A stretch of DNA of 64,000 bases from Lucifuga dentata (GCA_014773175.1 VXCM01003297.1:22763-86762), one strand, 5' to 3'. Counted from the stretch's first letter, positions 1 through 13,559 are shown. Numbers and translations are program-made. The notes: generated by a model from the letters alone, not told the origin.

Positions 1-2582
1 TTTTCTCATTCATAAATGCCTATTATTGACATATTTTAGCATTTGCCTTGAAAGAGGCGTTACTGTGATATTTCCTTAATCTGGGCAACATTTAAAACTT
101 TATTTGCCTCACATGTTCGTGAGCAATAACTTTGATAGATTAAACTCACTCAGCTGATCAGTCAGTTTTTAAATGGTGAGTTTTGATCCGATCTGACGTA
201 CATTCAGGTGCTCAAATTACCTCACCTGCTACGCTGCGCACGTCTGAGTTCCTCAAACNCCCCCCCCCCCCCAAAAAAGCCTGTTACCTGTTATTTTCGT
301 ATCAGTCTTTTAAAACAAGGAGCTCTAAAGCAGAATGTATGTTTTCTTTGCTAATTTGTGGCTTTAAAACCAGATGAATCGGGATAAATGGTGGCGGGTA
401 AATATGCAGCAGCTCATTAACAAGCTGATCTTCATTGGTTTTTACCTGTCACACCTCACAGCAACGCTACCTTCATGTCACAGCGGTGGGCAGAATATTG
501 TAGAAGTTTTATGAATGAGCCTCAATTATCATGGTGCACATTAAGGCAACACTACACTCCTTATCGCTGTTTTTTTTTTTTTTTTTGAATCTGGGCCATT
601 GTCTCATGAAAAATGTGGGTGTGTAAATCTGAGATATTCAGGTTTGTGAGTCTAAAAATTAGATTTGCCCAAACAGCTATAAGGCCCATGTGTGTAGAAA
701 AGGTGCCAGGAATTGTGAAATGATCTCTCAGAGTTCACAATTAATCAGGTAGAGACACAAAAACAACAGGCAGGGACGAAGTCAAATGAAAGAGACTGAG
801 TTAAAAGAAAAAGCAAAGAAAGAAAAGTAGATCCTGCAGGCAGAATCAACTCAGAGATTTCCAGTAAAGGTAAAGCCAAAAGAAAGATGTAGAAGACTAT
901 TCTTTAAATAAAATGTGTGGACGTGAATGACTTTAGTAGTCAAAACTTTTTCACAGATATCTGATTACAGCTTCAAATCAGGGAAAAACAACACACACAT
1001 TTTGATCCTTTCTTGACAACTGGATCTGATTAGCCAATCAGAAAGCTGCCTACTGACTGTCCAATTGGAAATCAGGATTTATCAAGCTGAGCAACCCTTT
1101 CTGGATTTCATAGTTGTCTTTTGAATCAGTATTTTTATTTGACTGATATAAGAATGAGTCAGATCACTTATCAGTAATCTTAATATATTCTGGAAATTAG
1201 TTTAGACCTTCACGCTATCATCATGTTATATAATGTACTAACTTTTAATTTTACTTACAAGATAACACCCAAACAGAGCCAGATAGCAGTAATCGCATGA
1301 GATGTGAAAATAAAACGAGTATATATATTTCTCCTCATCAGTCAGAGCAGATACAATATAACTGTATAAAGATGAAAAAAGAATCAAGTGAAACATTTCA
1401 ATTACATGGTCCTGACTGTCACCAGCCATGCAAAGTGCAGACCAAAAAGTCAAAAGCAGGATTGTGCAGGTGAAACAGGTGAAACAGGTGAAGCCTTCAG
1501 AGAATTAGATAATATTTTAAAGACCAAGAAGCTCTTCCTTGAGACTGGAGACTCAGAGGGTTACATCAGGTTGATATTGTTCTACGGATGCAAAACATAC
1601 AGTAGACTCTCGAAAACGACCTTTGAAACAACCCAAACACAACCAAACTGCGGTTCCCTCTAGCGATGCAGCAAAACTGGAAGAAAAGAGGCTTCACTTC
1701 ATCAAGTACAGTACAACTACAATTCTTTGGCCACGTTATGTGAAATGAAAAACTAAAACATCGCACATTTTGCACACAATCTTTACAGGTACTGCAAGAT
1801 CCACTTCAAAGACTACGTACAAAGGAACTTCACCTGAGTGTTCCAAGATGTCAAAGATGGTGAAAAAAGGAAAACATGGGGCACTATGGCCGCCAAAGCC
1901 TGGGCAGGCTACTGACTGCGGACCACTGACCACACTTTCCTGCTGCTTCTTTGCAGGGTAGAATCATTTTAATACCTGCCTTGATTTTTAACATTTCAAG
2001 GTGGAAATCATAGCTTACATGACCATTAGGCCAAATGTTCTGTAGATTTTTGATATCTGGACCACTACCTGAGCCATAAAGCTAGGGACCATTTAATAGA
2101 AAAGTGCCCCTTCTCAACCTTGAAAGCGATTATTCTCATAAGCATAAAGCTGAAGTGCATGACAACATTGCACACGCCGCTGTTTTAATTTAGTCGTGCA
2201 AAGGGAGGTCTTCTGGAGTCAGGGTGTGTTTTGATGAAGGTGCTATCACCCTCAATGAGAGAAATAATTATCACAACAACATATACATAAGCCCTCTATT
2301 AGATTAAGACCCACTTTAATAGACTCCCAGCAAGAGGGGGGAGTGGTAGCTTAATGTAATTGGTTACAAGACGACACGGAAAGCATCAAGAAAAATGAAG
2401 CGGATTTATAAGACTTTCACTATCTCAGTTTGTGTTTTCTCATCCTGGTGAAGCTTTATTTGACTATTCTAATCACTCCTGTTCTGTGATCTCACAAGCG
2501 TCATATAAATGGCAGGTGCTTTCTGTTTATTTTTCCCATACATAATACATGTGGTGTCTAAATCCTACTGGCGTGTGCAGAA

Positions 2583-2589
<7 letters not shown>

Positions 2590-2628
<39 letters not shown>
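2590..2628. repeat. (GA)n microsatellite
   Basis: About 20 units of GA, uninterrupted. Confidence 0.97.
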
Positions 2629-2632
<4 letters not shown>

Positions 2633-3019
2633 CTAATGGTTTGAGGCAGAAAATCTCAAAGCAAATTGGTAGAAACACTCAGACAAAAGCCGAGAAGGGC
2701 CAGAGAAACCTTTTGCTGTGGTCTGAGAGTTCAGAACTGGTGATTTGAGAGTTTGGAGCTTAGAAAGGCTTTAAGCACAGTTTGATCAACTCCTGCTTGA
2801 CAGTATTTGGAATCTGCTTTGCACTCACCTGACTGCAAGGTCACCCGAACCAGATTTTGATGCAGTTCTCTTGAAAGCATAAATCGCACTCCAGTGTAAC
2901 CTTTATCTTTCATTATCCTGCAGCACCAGAGCGCTGTGTTCTGTAAAGCCGAGTCGATGGCACCAACAAGTCCAGACTTGCAGGTTTATTTTTCCTACAG
3001 ATTCACATGTTGGAAATAT

Positions 3020-3260
3020 TTTTATCCCCACCAAGGAGGTTGTGTTTTTACCTGCAAATGTTGGTTTGTTTGTTAGCACCATATAGCATGATTACTCCAA
3101 AAGTTATTAGCTGAGTTTGATGAATCTTGCTGGAAGGGTGGAACATAGCCCCAGGAAGAACCCATTAAATCCTGGTCCTAATCCAGATTTTATGTTATTT
3201 ATTTTTTTAATAATTTCTTAATATCATGAGGTAGGGTACTTTTGTTGTTGTCTGTGTTCT
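3020..3260. repeat. Dispersed teleost repeat, unnamed
   Basis: The order CACCAAGGAGGTTGTG, TTGGTTTGTTTGTTAGCA, GATTACTCCAAAAGTTATTA, GGAAGGGTGGAACAT, AAGAACCCATTAAAT and GAGGTAGGG matches a repeat I know from many fish genomes. The family name is not certain to me. Confidence 0.6.
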
Positions 3261-3814
3261 ACAGTTCTGACTTTACTGGAATGACCACCATCTTTCCCTC
3301 GCCTCAACCAAGTGATTATCCTCATCCACTTAACCTTAATCAGGCTTTAGTTGCTTTATGCTGAGTTTTTAGGAAGACAAAATTAAAATTAAAAATACAT
3401 TAGTATTTTTACATCAACATTCTGACCTGTTTCTTATGCTGTTTTCTTTCAGGAATTTTCTACAAATTAGACAAAAAAGGTGGATTGCCGCACTAGAATC
3501 GAGAAAAATTACAATTTTTGAAAACTCACTTTTCACCTGATCTGTTTTTTGATTGAGTCCTTCACACTGAGTCTGTCAACAAACAGCTAAACAAGTCTTA
3601 AATCAGGTTATTCTTTTCTAGTTTTAAGGTCAGACAGCATTTTATTGTGGCAAACTTTTTGTTTTATATTAGGAAATTCACTGAATATTTACAGAATAAG
3701 AGTGTATTTTGGTTGTTTCTAGTTGGGGATAGTTTGGAGTGTTCTGATGTGTATGACTAATTACATTTCTTTGGGAGATTTCTTCCATCGCTTCAAAACA
3801 GATCCCTACTCTTT

Positions 3815-3845
3815 ACACACACACACACACACATACACACACACA
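3815..3845. repeat. (CA)n microsatellite
   Basis: Short CA run with one T interruption. Confidence 0.95.
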
Positions 3846-5859
3846 TGTTTAGCAAGGAACCTGCATGGCCACCACATGGTTGCCTGTTTGGCTCTTTACC
3901 ACTCATCTCTACTCATGTGTGAAGCATCATTTTACCCAGAGCTAGACAATATCAGTAGAACATGAATGTCATCTGTTTTGGAGTGATTATAAAAAAGAAA
4001 TAAACACCGCCCAGAATGTCTCACAGCAAACAAGACTAAATCCTCTTCTGTTATTGTTTTTTTTTTTTTTTTTTTTGGTTGTTTTGTTTTCATGGAAGAG
4101 GACTTTAATTTTGTACTTATAAATGTAGTATCTTGCAGCTCAGCTTTATGCATAAGCTACTGTCTCCTCCTGCTTTCCTGCTGCTATTGCGCAGCAAAGC
4201 CAGAATAAACAGCTGCCCATTTTAAGATTATTCACGGCAACAGAACCGCACACCCCTCCGCTTTTTGCAGCGCTCATGGAAATTGCAAACTATGTGCATT
4301 TCTCCAGCACATCAAATTAAATACTGTACAATGACATGGACTAAAAGGAGACTTGGAGGCAGAAGAGTTTTGTTTTGCCTTTCTAGTCTCTGTCTGATCC
4401 CAGATTTGTCCAAAGGCATTACCTTTGAATTGCCTGAGCTGTCAAAAGTCTCATGAAAGGATGGTAAGAATGGATACCAGATCAAAGGGCATCTTTCTAA
4501 TGTGTCTGTAAGTAGTACGAACATCCAGGAGATCTGTTTCCTCATATCGAGTTTTCACAGGGCTGAGTAATTATATCTGCCAAGTGATATTCAGAAGAGT
4601 AATGCTTTTCCCTACTTTTCAGCCCTCCAAAATCTAATCTTGCTGGCTTGAATGACAGCATTGCAAAAACTGTGGAAAAAGGAAAAAATGAGAGTGACTG
4701 AACTGGAATAGAAGTGTCGTGGAGGGAAGATGGATTCCTGTGCTCTCAGTGGAAAGCTGTCATAACAGTCCTCAGCAGCTGTTCTGGGAGCAGCTAGGAG
4801 ACGCTGGAAATATGTCACACACACCTCCACTCCTTACATACAGGCCTAGGCAGGAGTCTTAGCTAACTGTGTCACATTTCCATCTCACTGTGGTGAAAGC
4901 CACCCAACAGAGAAACAGGAGTACAGAGAAGTCAGGGCACGGGAGGAGGATCCTTTAATTTAGTCTCAGAGGAAAGCGTTAAGGCTCAATCGTAGCATGA
5001 AGGGAGGACACAGCATGAAGCACGGCAGCCTTATGCGTGTCCTCTCCTATCATTTATTTCCATCACAGAATCTCTATCAGATTTGCTGTGATGAGGACTG
5101 ATTGAGTAATGAGTATATGCAGAGATTCTTTTTGCTGGTAACTGTTGTGCGGCTGAACTGCTGTGTTTTCATCTCACAGCACAGAATAAAAATGTACAGC
5201 CTGAGAGTTAACCACAGCAAGTAGTCAGGGGATCCGGCGAGTAAAAGTCGCGTCATCCCAGATTAGACTCAGCCTCTGGCCCTACAGGAGGCACTTTAAA
5301 CTTCAGCAATTATGAATGCCCACCAGACTCTTACACTGTGTTTGTCTCCTCAGCCCCAAACAGCTCCTCACTATCAAGTCTTTTTGCTCCAGTAGCTTGG
5401 GATGGCAATGTTGGCACTTTGGTGAAACGGCAAATTAAAAGCGTCCATTTATTCATGACTTTTTTTTATCTGTCAGTTTCTGAGAGATGTTTTAAATTCA
5501 GCATAGAGATGTTAAAGACACACAGCTGAACAGTCTCTAAATCGAGTCGTCTTTGATGCTTTAGGGAAATTAATTGCAGCGAAAGAGAAATTTAGATATA
5601 ATTGTTTTAGATACATACAGCAACAGCATAAAGACACAGTCAGAAATCCACACAATACAACGACCAATAAAAGCCCAAATACAGGATTGAAACTTGCTAT
5701 CAGTCACAAATTTACTGACTTGTCTTTTAATATATATATGTTTGAGTCTTGCTGTCATAATCTTTATCAGTGTGTCTCTGGTCTCTTTTTGTGAGGATAA
5801 TAGCTATAATTTAACTTTAAATACATTTTAAATGTTATTCTTTTATCATTACAAGTGCA

Positions 5860-6105
5860 ATTTCTGCTTTTAAATGTTACTTCAGTAAACGTAAAAAGAT
5901 ATTAGTTGTAAAATGTACTCAAATATCTAGAGTAAAAGTACTCATCAGTCAGTTCATCAGAATGTGAAATTAATGAAAATCTGCACTTGTTAAAAACCTT
6001 GTATCTCCAAATTCAGTTATTTCCAGATCAGTTTCAAGATCACATGTTCCTTTACGGGCTGATTCATTCCTGTAAAGCTCCAAAACTCTTAGAGTTTCCA
6101 AAACT
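5860..6105. mobile_element. Palindromic CAGCGGTGG-family element, first half
   Basis: AAATGTACTCAAATATCTAG and AGTAAAAGTACTCATCAG-like stretches match this fish element, whose ends read CAGCGGTGGAA and TTGAGTAAATGTAC...TTCCACC. The Tc1-like remnant begins just after, and the second half resumes at about 6575. The outer end is not clear. Confidence 0.5.
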
Positions 6106-6109
6106 CTTA

Positions 6110-6570
6110 CAGATAAAAGATTTTCACATGACAACGCCTAAATTAAAAGTTTGGAATCACCCAGAAATTTTCATGTTTTCAGCGCCTTACCTCACTTCAA
6201 TTGGCTACTTTGCTAAATGGTACACACTGTGTCATCTGCAACAGTGAAAAGATGACTTCGGAATGCTGGCCAGTGCTGGCTATCTGAAAACGGCAAATAA
6301 AATACAAAGGTTAAAATGGACAAAAAAAAAAAAAAAAAAAAAACACGGACAGCGGACGACTTTTCTTATTATTTGCTAGTTTAAGATATGGATTTTTTTT
6401 TTCTTTGCCTTTAAGGTCAGCATTCTTGACTTATACATTTTTATAATTCATTAAGCATTTGGCATTAAACATACATTTAATGGCATCTTGGTAAAGAAAT
6501 GCATCAATTTTTTGTACCTAAAACATGAACATTTATGGGTGGGTGATTCCAAACTTTTGAACTCTAGTGC
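6110..6570. mobile_element. Tc1/mariner-like remnant
   Basis: Terminal sequences AGTTTGGAATCACCCAGAAA at the left and GGGTGATTCCAAACTTTTGA at the right form the inverted ends. Inside, GTGAAAAGATGACTTCGGAA and TGCTGGCC match the conserved V-K-R-R-L-R-x-A-G-L stretch of Tc1 transposase, here with a stop. It is internally deleted and carries a poly-A run, so it is dead. Confidence 0.75.
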
Positions 6571-6574
6571 ATCA

Positions 6575-6712
6575 AGTAGAGTAAAAAGTACTGTATATTT
6601 CCCACTGAAATACAGTATAATGGAGCAGAAGTAGAATGGAAATACTGAAGTATATGTAGCAGTGTGGTGTACACCTACACTACTTGAGTAAATGTACTTT
6701 CCACCTCTGGTT
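6575..6712. mobile_element. Palindromic CAGCGGTGG-family element, second half
   Basis: AAAGTACTGTATATTTCCCA, TGGAAATACTGAAGTATA and CTTGAGTAAATGTACTTTCC end with CCACCTCTG, the right end of this element family. Compare 43733-44391. Confidence 0.6.
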
Positions 6713-7202
6713 GGCATTGACTATAATGAATGTGTGTGGTGAGCCATTAAAAATACAGTATGGTATGTTGATATGTTTTTGGTTTAATTTGTCCGTTCTT
6801 GCATATCTTCACGGATGTATATTTTGTATTATCTGAAAGAGTTTCCATTTCTCTTGTCCTGTGGAGAGCACGAGCGTGTACGCCGACAATACATCTTCAT
6901 ACAGGCCTGTGCATATAACATACAGTGGCTTTGACAGATTGAAACCAAAACCATTTTTCACATCACACCATGCTGGGCAGTGTAGATTTTTGATTAACAG
7001 CTGTAATCGAACTTGAGCCCAGTTTCTAAGCCATTTCCCCTCAGCTGTCCAAACGAACCAAGCTGGGTTTTGAGCTGTCTCACACTTCTAAAGGGGTGAG
7101 ATGGGAAAGAAGAGGGGAAATGGGAGATAGAGACAATGAACGGGTGGGGTAGGGGTGCGGGAATATACTTGAAAGAGAGAATGAAAGAGCAAGGAAATGA
7201 GG

Positions 7203-7203
<1 letters not shown>

Positions 7204-7239
<36 letters not shown>
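7204..7239. repeat. (GT)n microsatellite
   Basis: Eighteen GT units, followed by a second short GT run at 7256-7270. Confidence 0.97.
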
Positions 7240-7240
<1 letters not shown>

Positions 7241-7989
7241 ATGCGTACGTGCATGTCTGTGTGTGTGTGTGCTGGCTGGGAAAGTGCTGTTGGTGCTCAG
7301 GAATCCACTGCCAGTAGACCCAAAAAATGCGGGAGCACATAGAACACATTGCCTTTGGCTGAGTTTGCTCATTTAAAAGAATCTTGCAGGGGTTTTTAAA
7401 CAGTATTGACTTGGTGTGAGAAGCCTAAAGGAAATCCACTGAAGGTCCGAGTTAGCCCACACAGCTGCTGTGTAAAAGTGGGGAAAAATCCATAAAGGAG
7501 AAGATGTTTCTTTCCTGCGGCTTCTCTCTTGTCAGCATAAAATATAACACGACAGTAAACTGATATAACCATCACTTGTTTATGATGTTGAGGCTGGGGA
7601 GATGGGAGTGATGGGCTTTTTAATAATTCTCATTCCACACACGTACTCCTTGCCTTTTAATTTTCCACGTTATACTGCCATAAATCTGCCACTATCATAC
7701 TACTGCTAACGAGGAGAGAAATGATTTGGATGAACTTGGTGTCATGCTAGTTATTATCACTTTTCTGATCTAATCCATTACTGTATCTGTTTGCCAAGCA
7801 ACCCTGTAATGAAAATATCCCAAAAAAGAATATAACTCAATTTCAAAAAATCCATACGTTCATATATTTGTCCCTGACATTTCAAACAGTAACTGCATCA
7901 TAATCTTCTGAAGCTTACACTATCCAGCTGATGTCTTAGGTGCTTTCATAGTTTTACTCATACATTTTATGTGTTTAATACTTTTACTC

Positions 7990-8700
7990 ATAGGTTTTAT
8001 CAGACTAGGGTTACTTTCTCCCCTTGGTATGGTTTGTTTGGGCAGGTCTGAAACAGCAATTGCAAAATGAACATTTGTTTGTGGTGGCAACGCAACTCAA
8101 ACTACTTCTGAACCACCTACAAGGGATCTATTGATCTACTGATCGATCTAGGGGTAGGGGTCTAGAGAGGGTTGGGACATAAAGTATACATCTTTGATTA
8201 CACAAAGCAAATCAAACAGATGCAATGAAACCGTAGCATATCAAGCTGACCTAACATGTTTCCAGATTAGCATTTGGATATTAGCATGTTGTTGTAGATG
8301 CTCAATGTGTTCTCCATTCTCCTGTTCAGCTGTCTGATGGCAGCATATACATAATTGGAAGCAATATCTGGTTTTCTAGACATTGTGCTGAAGTCAAATT
8401 CAGCATTTGGTGCAATACTTTTGCTTGGTATATGGTTCAAATGATGACTACAGCAAGAAAAGTATCCAAATATTATTACTTAGTTATCTTGGCACAGTAA
8501 ACCTCTTCCTGTTTTGATTATGTCACTCCCACCCCAGACATTTCTGACCAGTGAGCAGAGTGAGCGTTCTCTCATGGCTGTTGTTGATATATTTTGGTCC
8601 ACTTTGTGAAACAAAAAGCGAATGAAGGGATAAATGCAATATTGTAACAATTTAGTCCCTGTCTTGCACCATAGCACAACAGTCTAGATGTCTGAAATGC
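7990..8700. repeat. Dispersed ~700 bp repeat, copy 1
   Basis: Shares with 24500-25170 a run of similar segments in the same order: TTGCTTGGTATATGGTTCAA, then CAGACATTTCTGACCA, then CTCATGGCTGTTGTTGATAT. GGTATGGTTTGTTTGGGCAG near 8027 is typical of a fish MITE family. Boundaries are approximate. Confidence 0.6.
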
Positions 8701-9021
8701 CCTTATTGATGCTCAGATGAAAGCTCTTCCATGCACAACAGTAATTTTGATCTAGGGAATGTTTGTCTTCACTGAGCTAAACCAGTACCAATTACTTTTT
8801 GACTATAAAGTCACCCTAACGAGGCAGTAACTATTTCCTCTTTATCATTTCATCTTTAAACATAAATAATTATATTTAAGAATTTACAGCTTTACAGATT
8901 TGAAGTGAAGGCTCTTCTTTCTGGTTTATGCCGTTTCAAGACCGTTTGGTGGACTACAAATTGGTGACATACCCTAACCACTGTACTAAGACTCAGGATA
9001 CTAGAAAAAAAAAAAAAAAAA

Positions 9022-9022
9022 N
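9022..9022. repeat. Poly-A run with an unresolved base
   Basis: About 36 A (9005-9039) split by one N, probably a homopolymer of uncertain length. Confidence 0.9.
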
Positions 9023-9306
9023 AAAAAAAAAAAAAAAAAGATATTCAGTGGAATGAATATATTAAATTTACTGGTATTTCCCCTTTAAGAGAGATCTGGT
9101 AATTTGAAAGTGGGTCAAAGTATTTCTGTTTGTTAACAGATGGTGTTCACTCTCCAGTGGCAATAAACAAACATTTGAAATGAACAGGCCAGCTTTATAA
9201 TTGTATGATTAAATCTGTTAGTTATGATAACTTACTGTAAGACATTCAAAGATGAAACCAGCCAGATTGTTTTTATGATTTTCAGCCAGATATGTTCATG
9301 TGTGTT

Positions 9307-9308
<2 letters not shown>

Positions 9309-9352
<44 letters not shown>
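9309..9352. repeat. (CT)n microsatellite
   Basis: CT units with one TTT interruption. Confidence 0.97.
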
Positions 9353-9414
9353 AACCATTTACTCCTATTCAGAATTTTGGCCGGCTGTTGCATTTCCCAG
9401 CATAAATTTGACAG

Positions 9415-9600
9415 GAAACCATCTTCGAGAAGCTGTCAGTCCATCACAGGGCTGACACAGACATATATTCATAACTACGCCAATTTAGATTCTGCAGTTT
9501 ACCTGACACGAGAGGACCTTCGGTGGAGACATGCAAACTGTATTGGTCAGGAAACATACCCACAATCCTCTAGCTGAGAAACAGTAAACAAAGAATTACA
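9415..9600. repeat. Decayed dispersed fish repeat
   Basis: GTCCATCACAGGGCTGACAC, ACGCCAATTTAGATT and GGTGGAGACATGCAAACTGT follow the order of a very common fish repeat (CCATCACAGGGC ... GCCAATTTAGA ... GGGAGAACATGCAAACT). It is strongly diverged. Confidence 0.5.
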
Positions 9601-11673
9601 CTCCAAAATGGACACGGACTGCAGCATATGCGAACACGGACAGATGCGTACACAGTTCTGTACATGCTATATTTGGTGTCAGTAAATCAAATTGCAACCC
9701 ACTATATTCACAACAAGTAGATCTACTTTATTTGCTGTACTTAGCTGATCAAGAGAAAAAGCTGAGAACATTGAAAAATAGTTTCTGGGACATATTGCCA
9801 CACTTTTTCATTTTTCTTCCTGGTTTTTTTTTTTTTTTTTTTTTTTTTTACTTCAGAAATCTGTCTGGCAGATACTTCTGCCTGGACACATTTCCATCTT
9901 TTCCCTCTTTCTGGGTGATTTCTCTGCAAGAGTCTGAACATATTGGCTGTCTTATAAAGACAAGTTGAAAAGGTGCAGCAACGGCTCTCCTCACACAACC
10001 TCTGCTCAGTGTCCACTAAGATTTTTCTAGTGCATGTAAAGTCAGCAAACATACTGTATGTGCAAACAGGTTGGTGATGTGATCAGTTGACAAAAGTTAT
10101 GCACATGCAAACCTCGCTGATCTATGGACGTGAAAAATCTGGCCTTGACTGAGACATCCTGTAGCTCAAAGGGACTCTAGGGGGCGTTGTTTCTGATGTG
10201 TCATTCCTGCATCTTTATTTTATGAGCTCTGTGCTGCCCTAAACTTTTACCCTTCATCCATCTTTGAATCATGAAAATCCTGCTGTTACCATGCCTGCTA
10301 TTTTACCAAAACACAGCTTTAGTGAGCTTAAAGCTAAAGCTACCTTGCTTCGCCAGCGATATTGACTCTATGCAGAGTATAATACCCATGTAGTGTCAAA
10401 AATCTTGAGGTACAACTATTATACTTTTCAGTTAGGAAGCGGGTTTCACAAAATATGTACACCTATCATCCAGAACTTGATTTGTTATCTGCATCATGTC
10501 TACTGCTCAATTTTGCTAAGATGCTGATGGATTTTATTCTGAAATGCCACTTCTAGCTTGTGTGGCAGCATAAAGCTCACTAAAGCTCAGATTTTGGGAA
10601 AACTAAGGGCTTCTTTGGATGGCTAATAGTGGCATTTGCATGATACAAAGACCAAGAAAGAGGGGTGAAAGTTTGGCCCACCAGGTAGCAGAAATCTGGA
10701 AAGGGGAAGGAAATTTTCTTGATAAAAATGCCGCCGTTGGGATTCTGAAAAGGCACATCAGAAATAGCACCATCTAGAATCCATTCTGGACATGCAGAGT
10801 GCTGTGTCAAATATTAAGGATTATTATTACTATTAAAAAGAAAACTGATGAAGGAAATATTGAATACTATGGTTGACTCAACACAACAAACTAAAGCTGT
10901 GGTAAATCAAATAAATTATATTGATTTTTTGACATACTTTTCCCTGCATTCATCCATGTGCAAAAAAGACCCGAGAACAAAGACATCAAAGAGATAACAA
11001 TAAGAATGTGATTCAATATGGAGAGAGGTGTGTTTTTTCAGTGACAGGGCAGTTTATTGTCATGGCAAACCATCCTAAACTGCTTCTCCCACTGTGATTT
11101 TAAAATGCCTTTATTTCATCTAGACAATGTAGGAGAAACAAAATAAGTGTTTTGCCATCTGCAATAAGAGAAAGTTGCTCTTTTTAATGACATGGGTATA
11201 GCCGAGTGGGGAGTGCACCTTGCTGTTCATCTTCTGCATGCAAGTGCAAGCTGTCTGGCTGATGGCCATTATGGTTCCCACTACTGCCTGTATGTCCGCT
11301 CCGCCGGGATCACTGAAGTGTTAGAACTAACAAGCTTTGGATGCAGATAGTGGATGCACAAATGGGATTTTGTCCTGAAAGCTTTAGAGTTTGCTCCCTG
11401 TTCTTCAGTACAAGGTGGGATTCTTAGAGATCATCTGACTTGCACCACCAGAATGAGATGATTCAATCTGATAATCTTGCTAATGATCTACACTGGGGAG
11501 AAGAGCGCATAAAATTGAATGAGCTACCCTGACATAAAGTTTCAGTTTCATTCTCTCATCCCTTTTTTTTCTCTTATTCTCTTTCACTGTGATTTATGCA
11601 GACTCAGAGATGTTCTCCACCGTGGAAGATATGCAATATTCCTTGTCATAGTTTAAAGCATCCCAAGATGCGG

Positions 11674-11674
<1 letters not shown>

Positions 11675-11707
<33 letters not shown>
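11675..11707. repeat. (CA)n microsatellite
   Basis: Sixteen CA units. Confidence 0.97.
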
Positions 11708-11711
<4 letters not shown>

Positions 11712-12239
11712 CTCCTTCACACCAACGCAGAGATTCCCCATGGACATTTCAACACAAAAACACAGGCACTCATTACTCTCTTTTTTTTTCTCTCTCTTTT
11801 CACATACACATGTGCTCACACTGACACTCAGTGCTCTCTTGGCCCAAGATTAGCAGAGATTAAAAGTTGTGTCAATGATGGAAAAGGTTCCTCCTCTCTC
11901 CCCGGCTTGTCAGAATGTGTTTGGAAGCAACCCACTTCATTTTAGTAGCATAATGGGTAAACAGTGTGATCAGTCCAACTACCCCCTCATTGCAGAGGCG
12001 TTCTGGCGGGAATGGCCTGCAGAGAGAGTGAGCTGTCTGGCGTGTGGCAGAGTTGCAACGTAGCACCTGCTGCCCGGAGCCGTCACTTGTATGATTCTCA
12101 ATTTGTTTGTACAGGCATGCCAAAACGGTGACCAAGAAGTGAGCCCTCTGAGGAGCATGCCACTGGCTAGCCTTCTGATTGCTGTTTCAGTGCAAGTCTG
12201 CAACAAGCTGATGCTTAGTCCTAATGTTAACATTTTCAC

Positions 12240-12241
12240 CT

Positions 12242-12274
<33 letters not shown>

Positions 12275-12300
12275 AGCTTTATTGTCCATGTACAAGTCTA
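12240..12300 (-). mobile_element. LINE 3' tail remnant
   Basis: On the minus strand it reads CATGGACAATAAAGCTATGA followed by (TGAT)n. This is the kind of ACAATAAAGCTAT plus short tandem tail seen at LINE 3' ends in fish, and again at 63.4 kb. The coding part is absent. Confidence 0.5.
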
Positions 12301-13559
12301 TACTGTATTATTTGTGCTTTTTGCTACTAATTTCAACTTTCAATGAACCTGGAAGATTTTAGTCCTCTATTGTAAGTACAGTGAGAAGCTGTAGTCCTCA
12401 TACATGCTCATGATAGGGTTTTCCTTATTTTCAGTTTAGTTTTTGTGTTCACTGTCGAGTTGGGGTGAGAAGTAGACAGGAGATATGGCAGCAAAGTTTG
12501 TCTTATAACTAACAGCCAGGATTTGCTGACATGTTTGTGCAAATCTGCAAGTATGGATTGTCTAAATCTGCAAGGGTCTAACCTTGACAGAACAGAATAA
12601 CTACTATCACTTTATCTCAGAACACATGTAACACCTGCCTTCGCATTACAAGGACATAATTGCTTCCATGTTCTTGTGATGCAAAGATGTGATTACCATC
12701 CTGCAGGAACATGGATCATTCTCTTTATAGTTTTCCCTTGAGCTCTCCGGCAGCTCATGCAAATGCAGCTCATGTGCCTTTAGCTCTTTATCACCAGAAA
12801 TCATAATAACTTTTCTGAGTCAAAATGATGCTTTTTTAAAAGACTGACAGAACATTTTTGCCTGAACTGACAAGCAGGAAACAAGAATTACCTCTCAGGA
12901 TTCATTTAGCTCCTCTAATTGAAAATAATGACTTTGAAATAGAGTATTGATTTCAGAAAGATGTGTTTTAGGCAGTAAAAATGTATGCTCTAGACAAATA
13001 ATGTGAAATAAGAAATGCTAAGATTAAAACTTGTTGTGCCACACAGGCAACAAGCCTCCATCAAGTCGTGAAGCTGACAGCAAGTATGTCATAGTCTGAC
13101 TTCAAAGAATTGTTTGTTTCCTGGGCTGGTTTGCTGAAGGCCTGAGGCGCACTGTGTGTTGTATTAGTGTCCTAATTAAGAAGTATTGGTGAAACAAAAA
13201 CACAGGTAAAAAATTATGCACTTTGACAATTGTTTGCATAAAAATGACTTCAGGTCTAAAGATTAATCAGCAGTCTTTTGCTAAATTATCCAAAACTCAC
13301 ACGTCTGACAAGCACATAAATCCGGTGATTGAAACGACAAAACAATTTTTCCTGCGTCAAAGGCAAAATGTTGCCACAGCACACACTGTTCCGTAAACGC
13401 ACAAATTAAATTGCTGTCAGCAGGTCCTGGTCAGTCATGCGCTGCTTTGGATAACTTTCAGGGGTTCACGCAAAACACACTCGCCCATTAAAATATAATT
13501 GCATCATTTCTGAATGATGGAGGAAAATTTCAGCATTTAAATGCGCCTTTTCCTAACCT

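Larger units (their letters stand above)
1..13559. other. Intergenic region upstream of sorcs3
   Basis: I find no coding exon here. The open frames are short, lack family motifs, and many run through (CA)n, (GA)n or (CT)n tracts. The region holds microsatellites, a Tc1 remnant nested in an older element (about 5.86-6.71 kb), a ~700 bp dispersed repeat (about 7.99-8.70 kb), a LINE tail (12.24-12.30 kb) and older fish repeats, listed separately. Regulatory elements of the downstream gene may lie here, but none can be named from one sequence. Confidence 0.7.

Noticed and set aside
7080..7372. Overlapping minus-strand frames rich in His and Thr
   Set aside because: They are read through the (GT)n microsatellite and are not proteins.
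9224..9577. 117-codon plus-strand frame
   Set aside because: Runs through (CT)n and a decayed fish repeat; no homology.
12241..12273. Short tandem ATCA units as a possible CRISPR-like array
   Set aside because: Simple 4-base tandem repeat without spacers; it belongs to a LINE tail.
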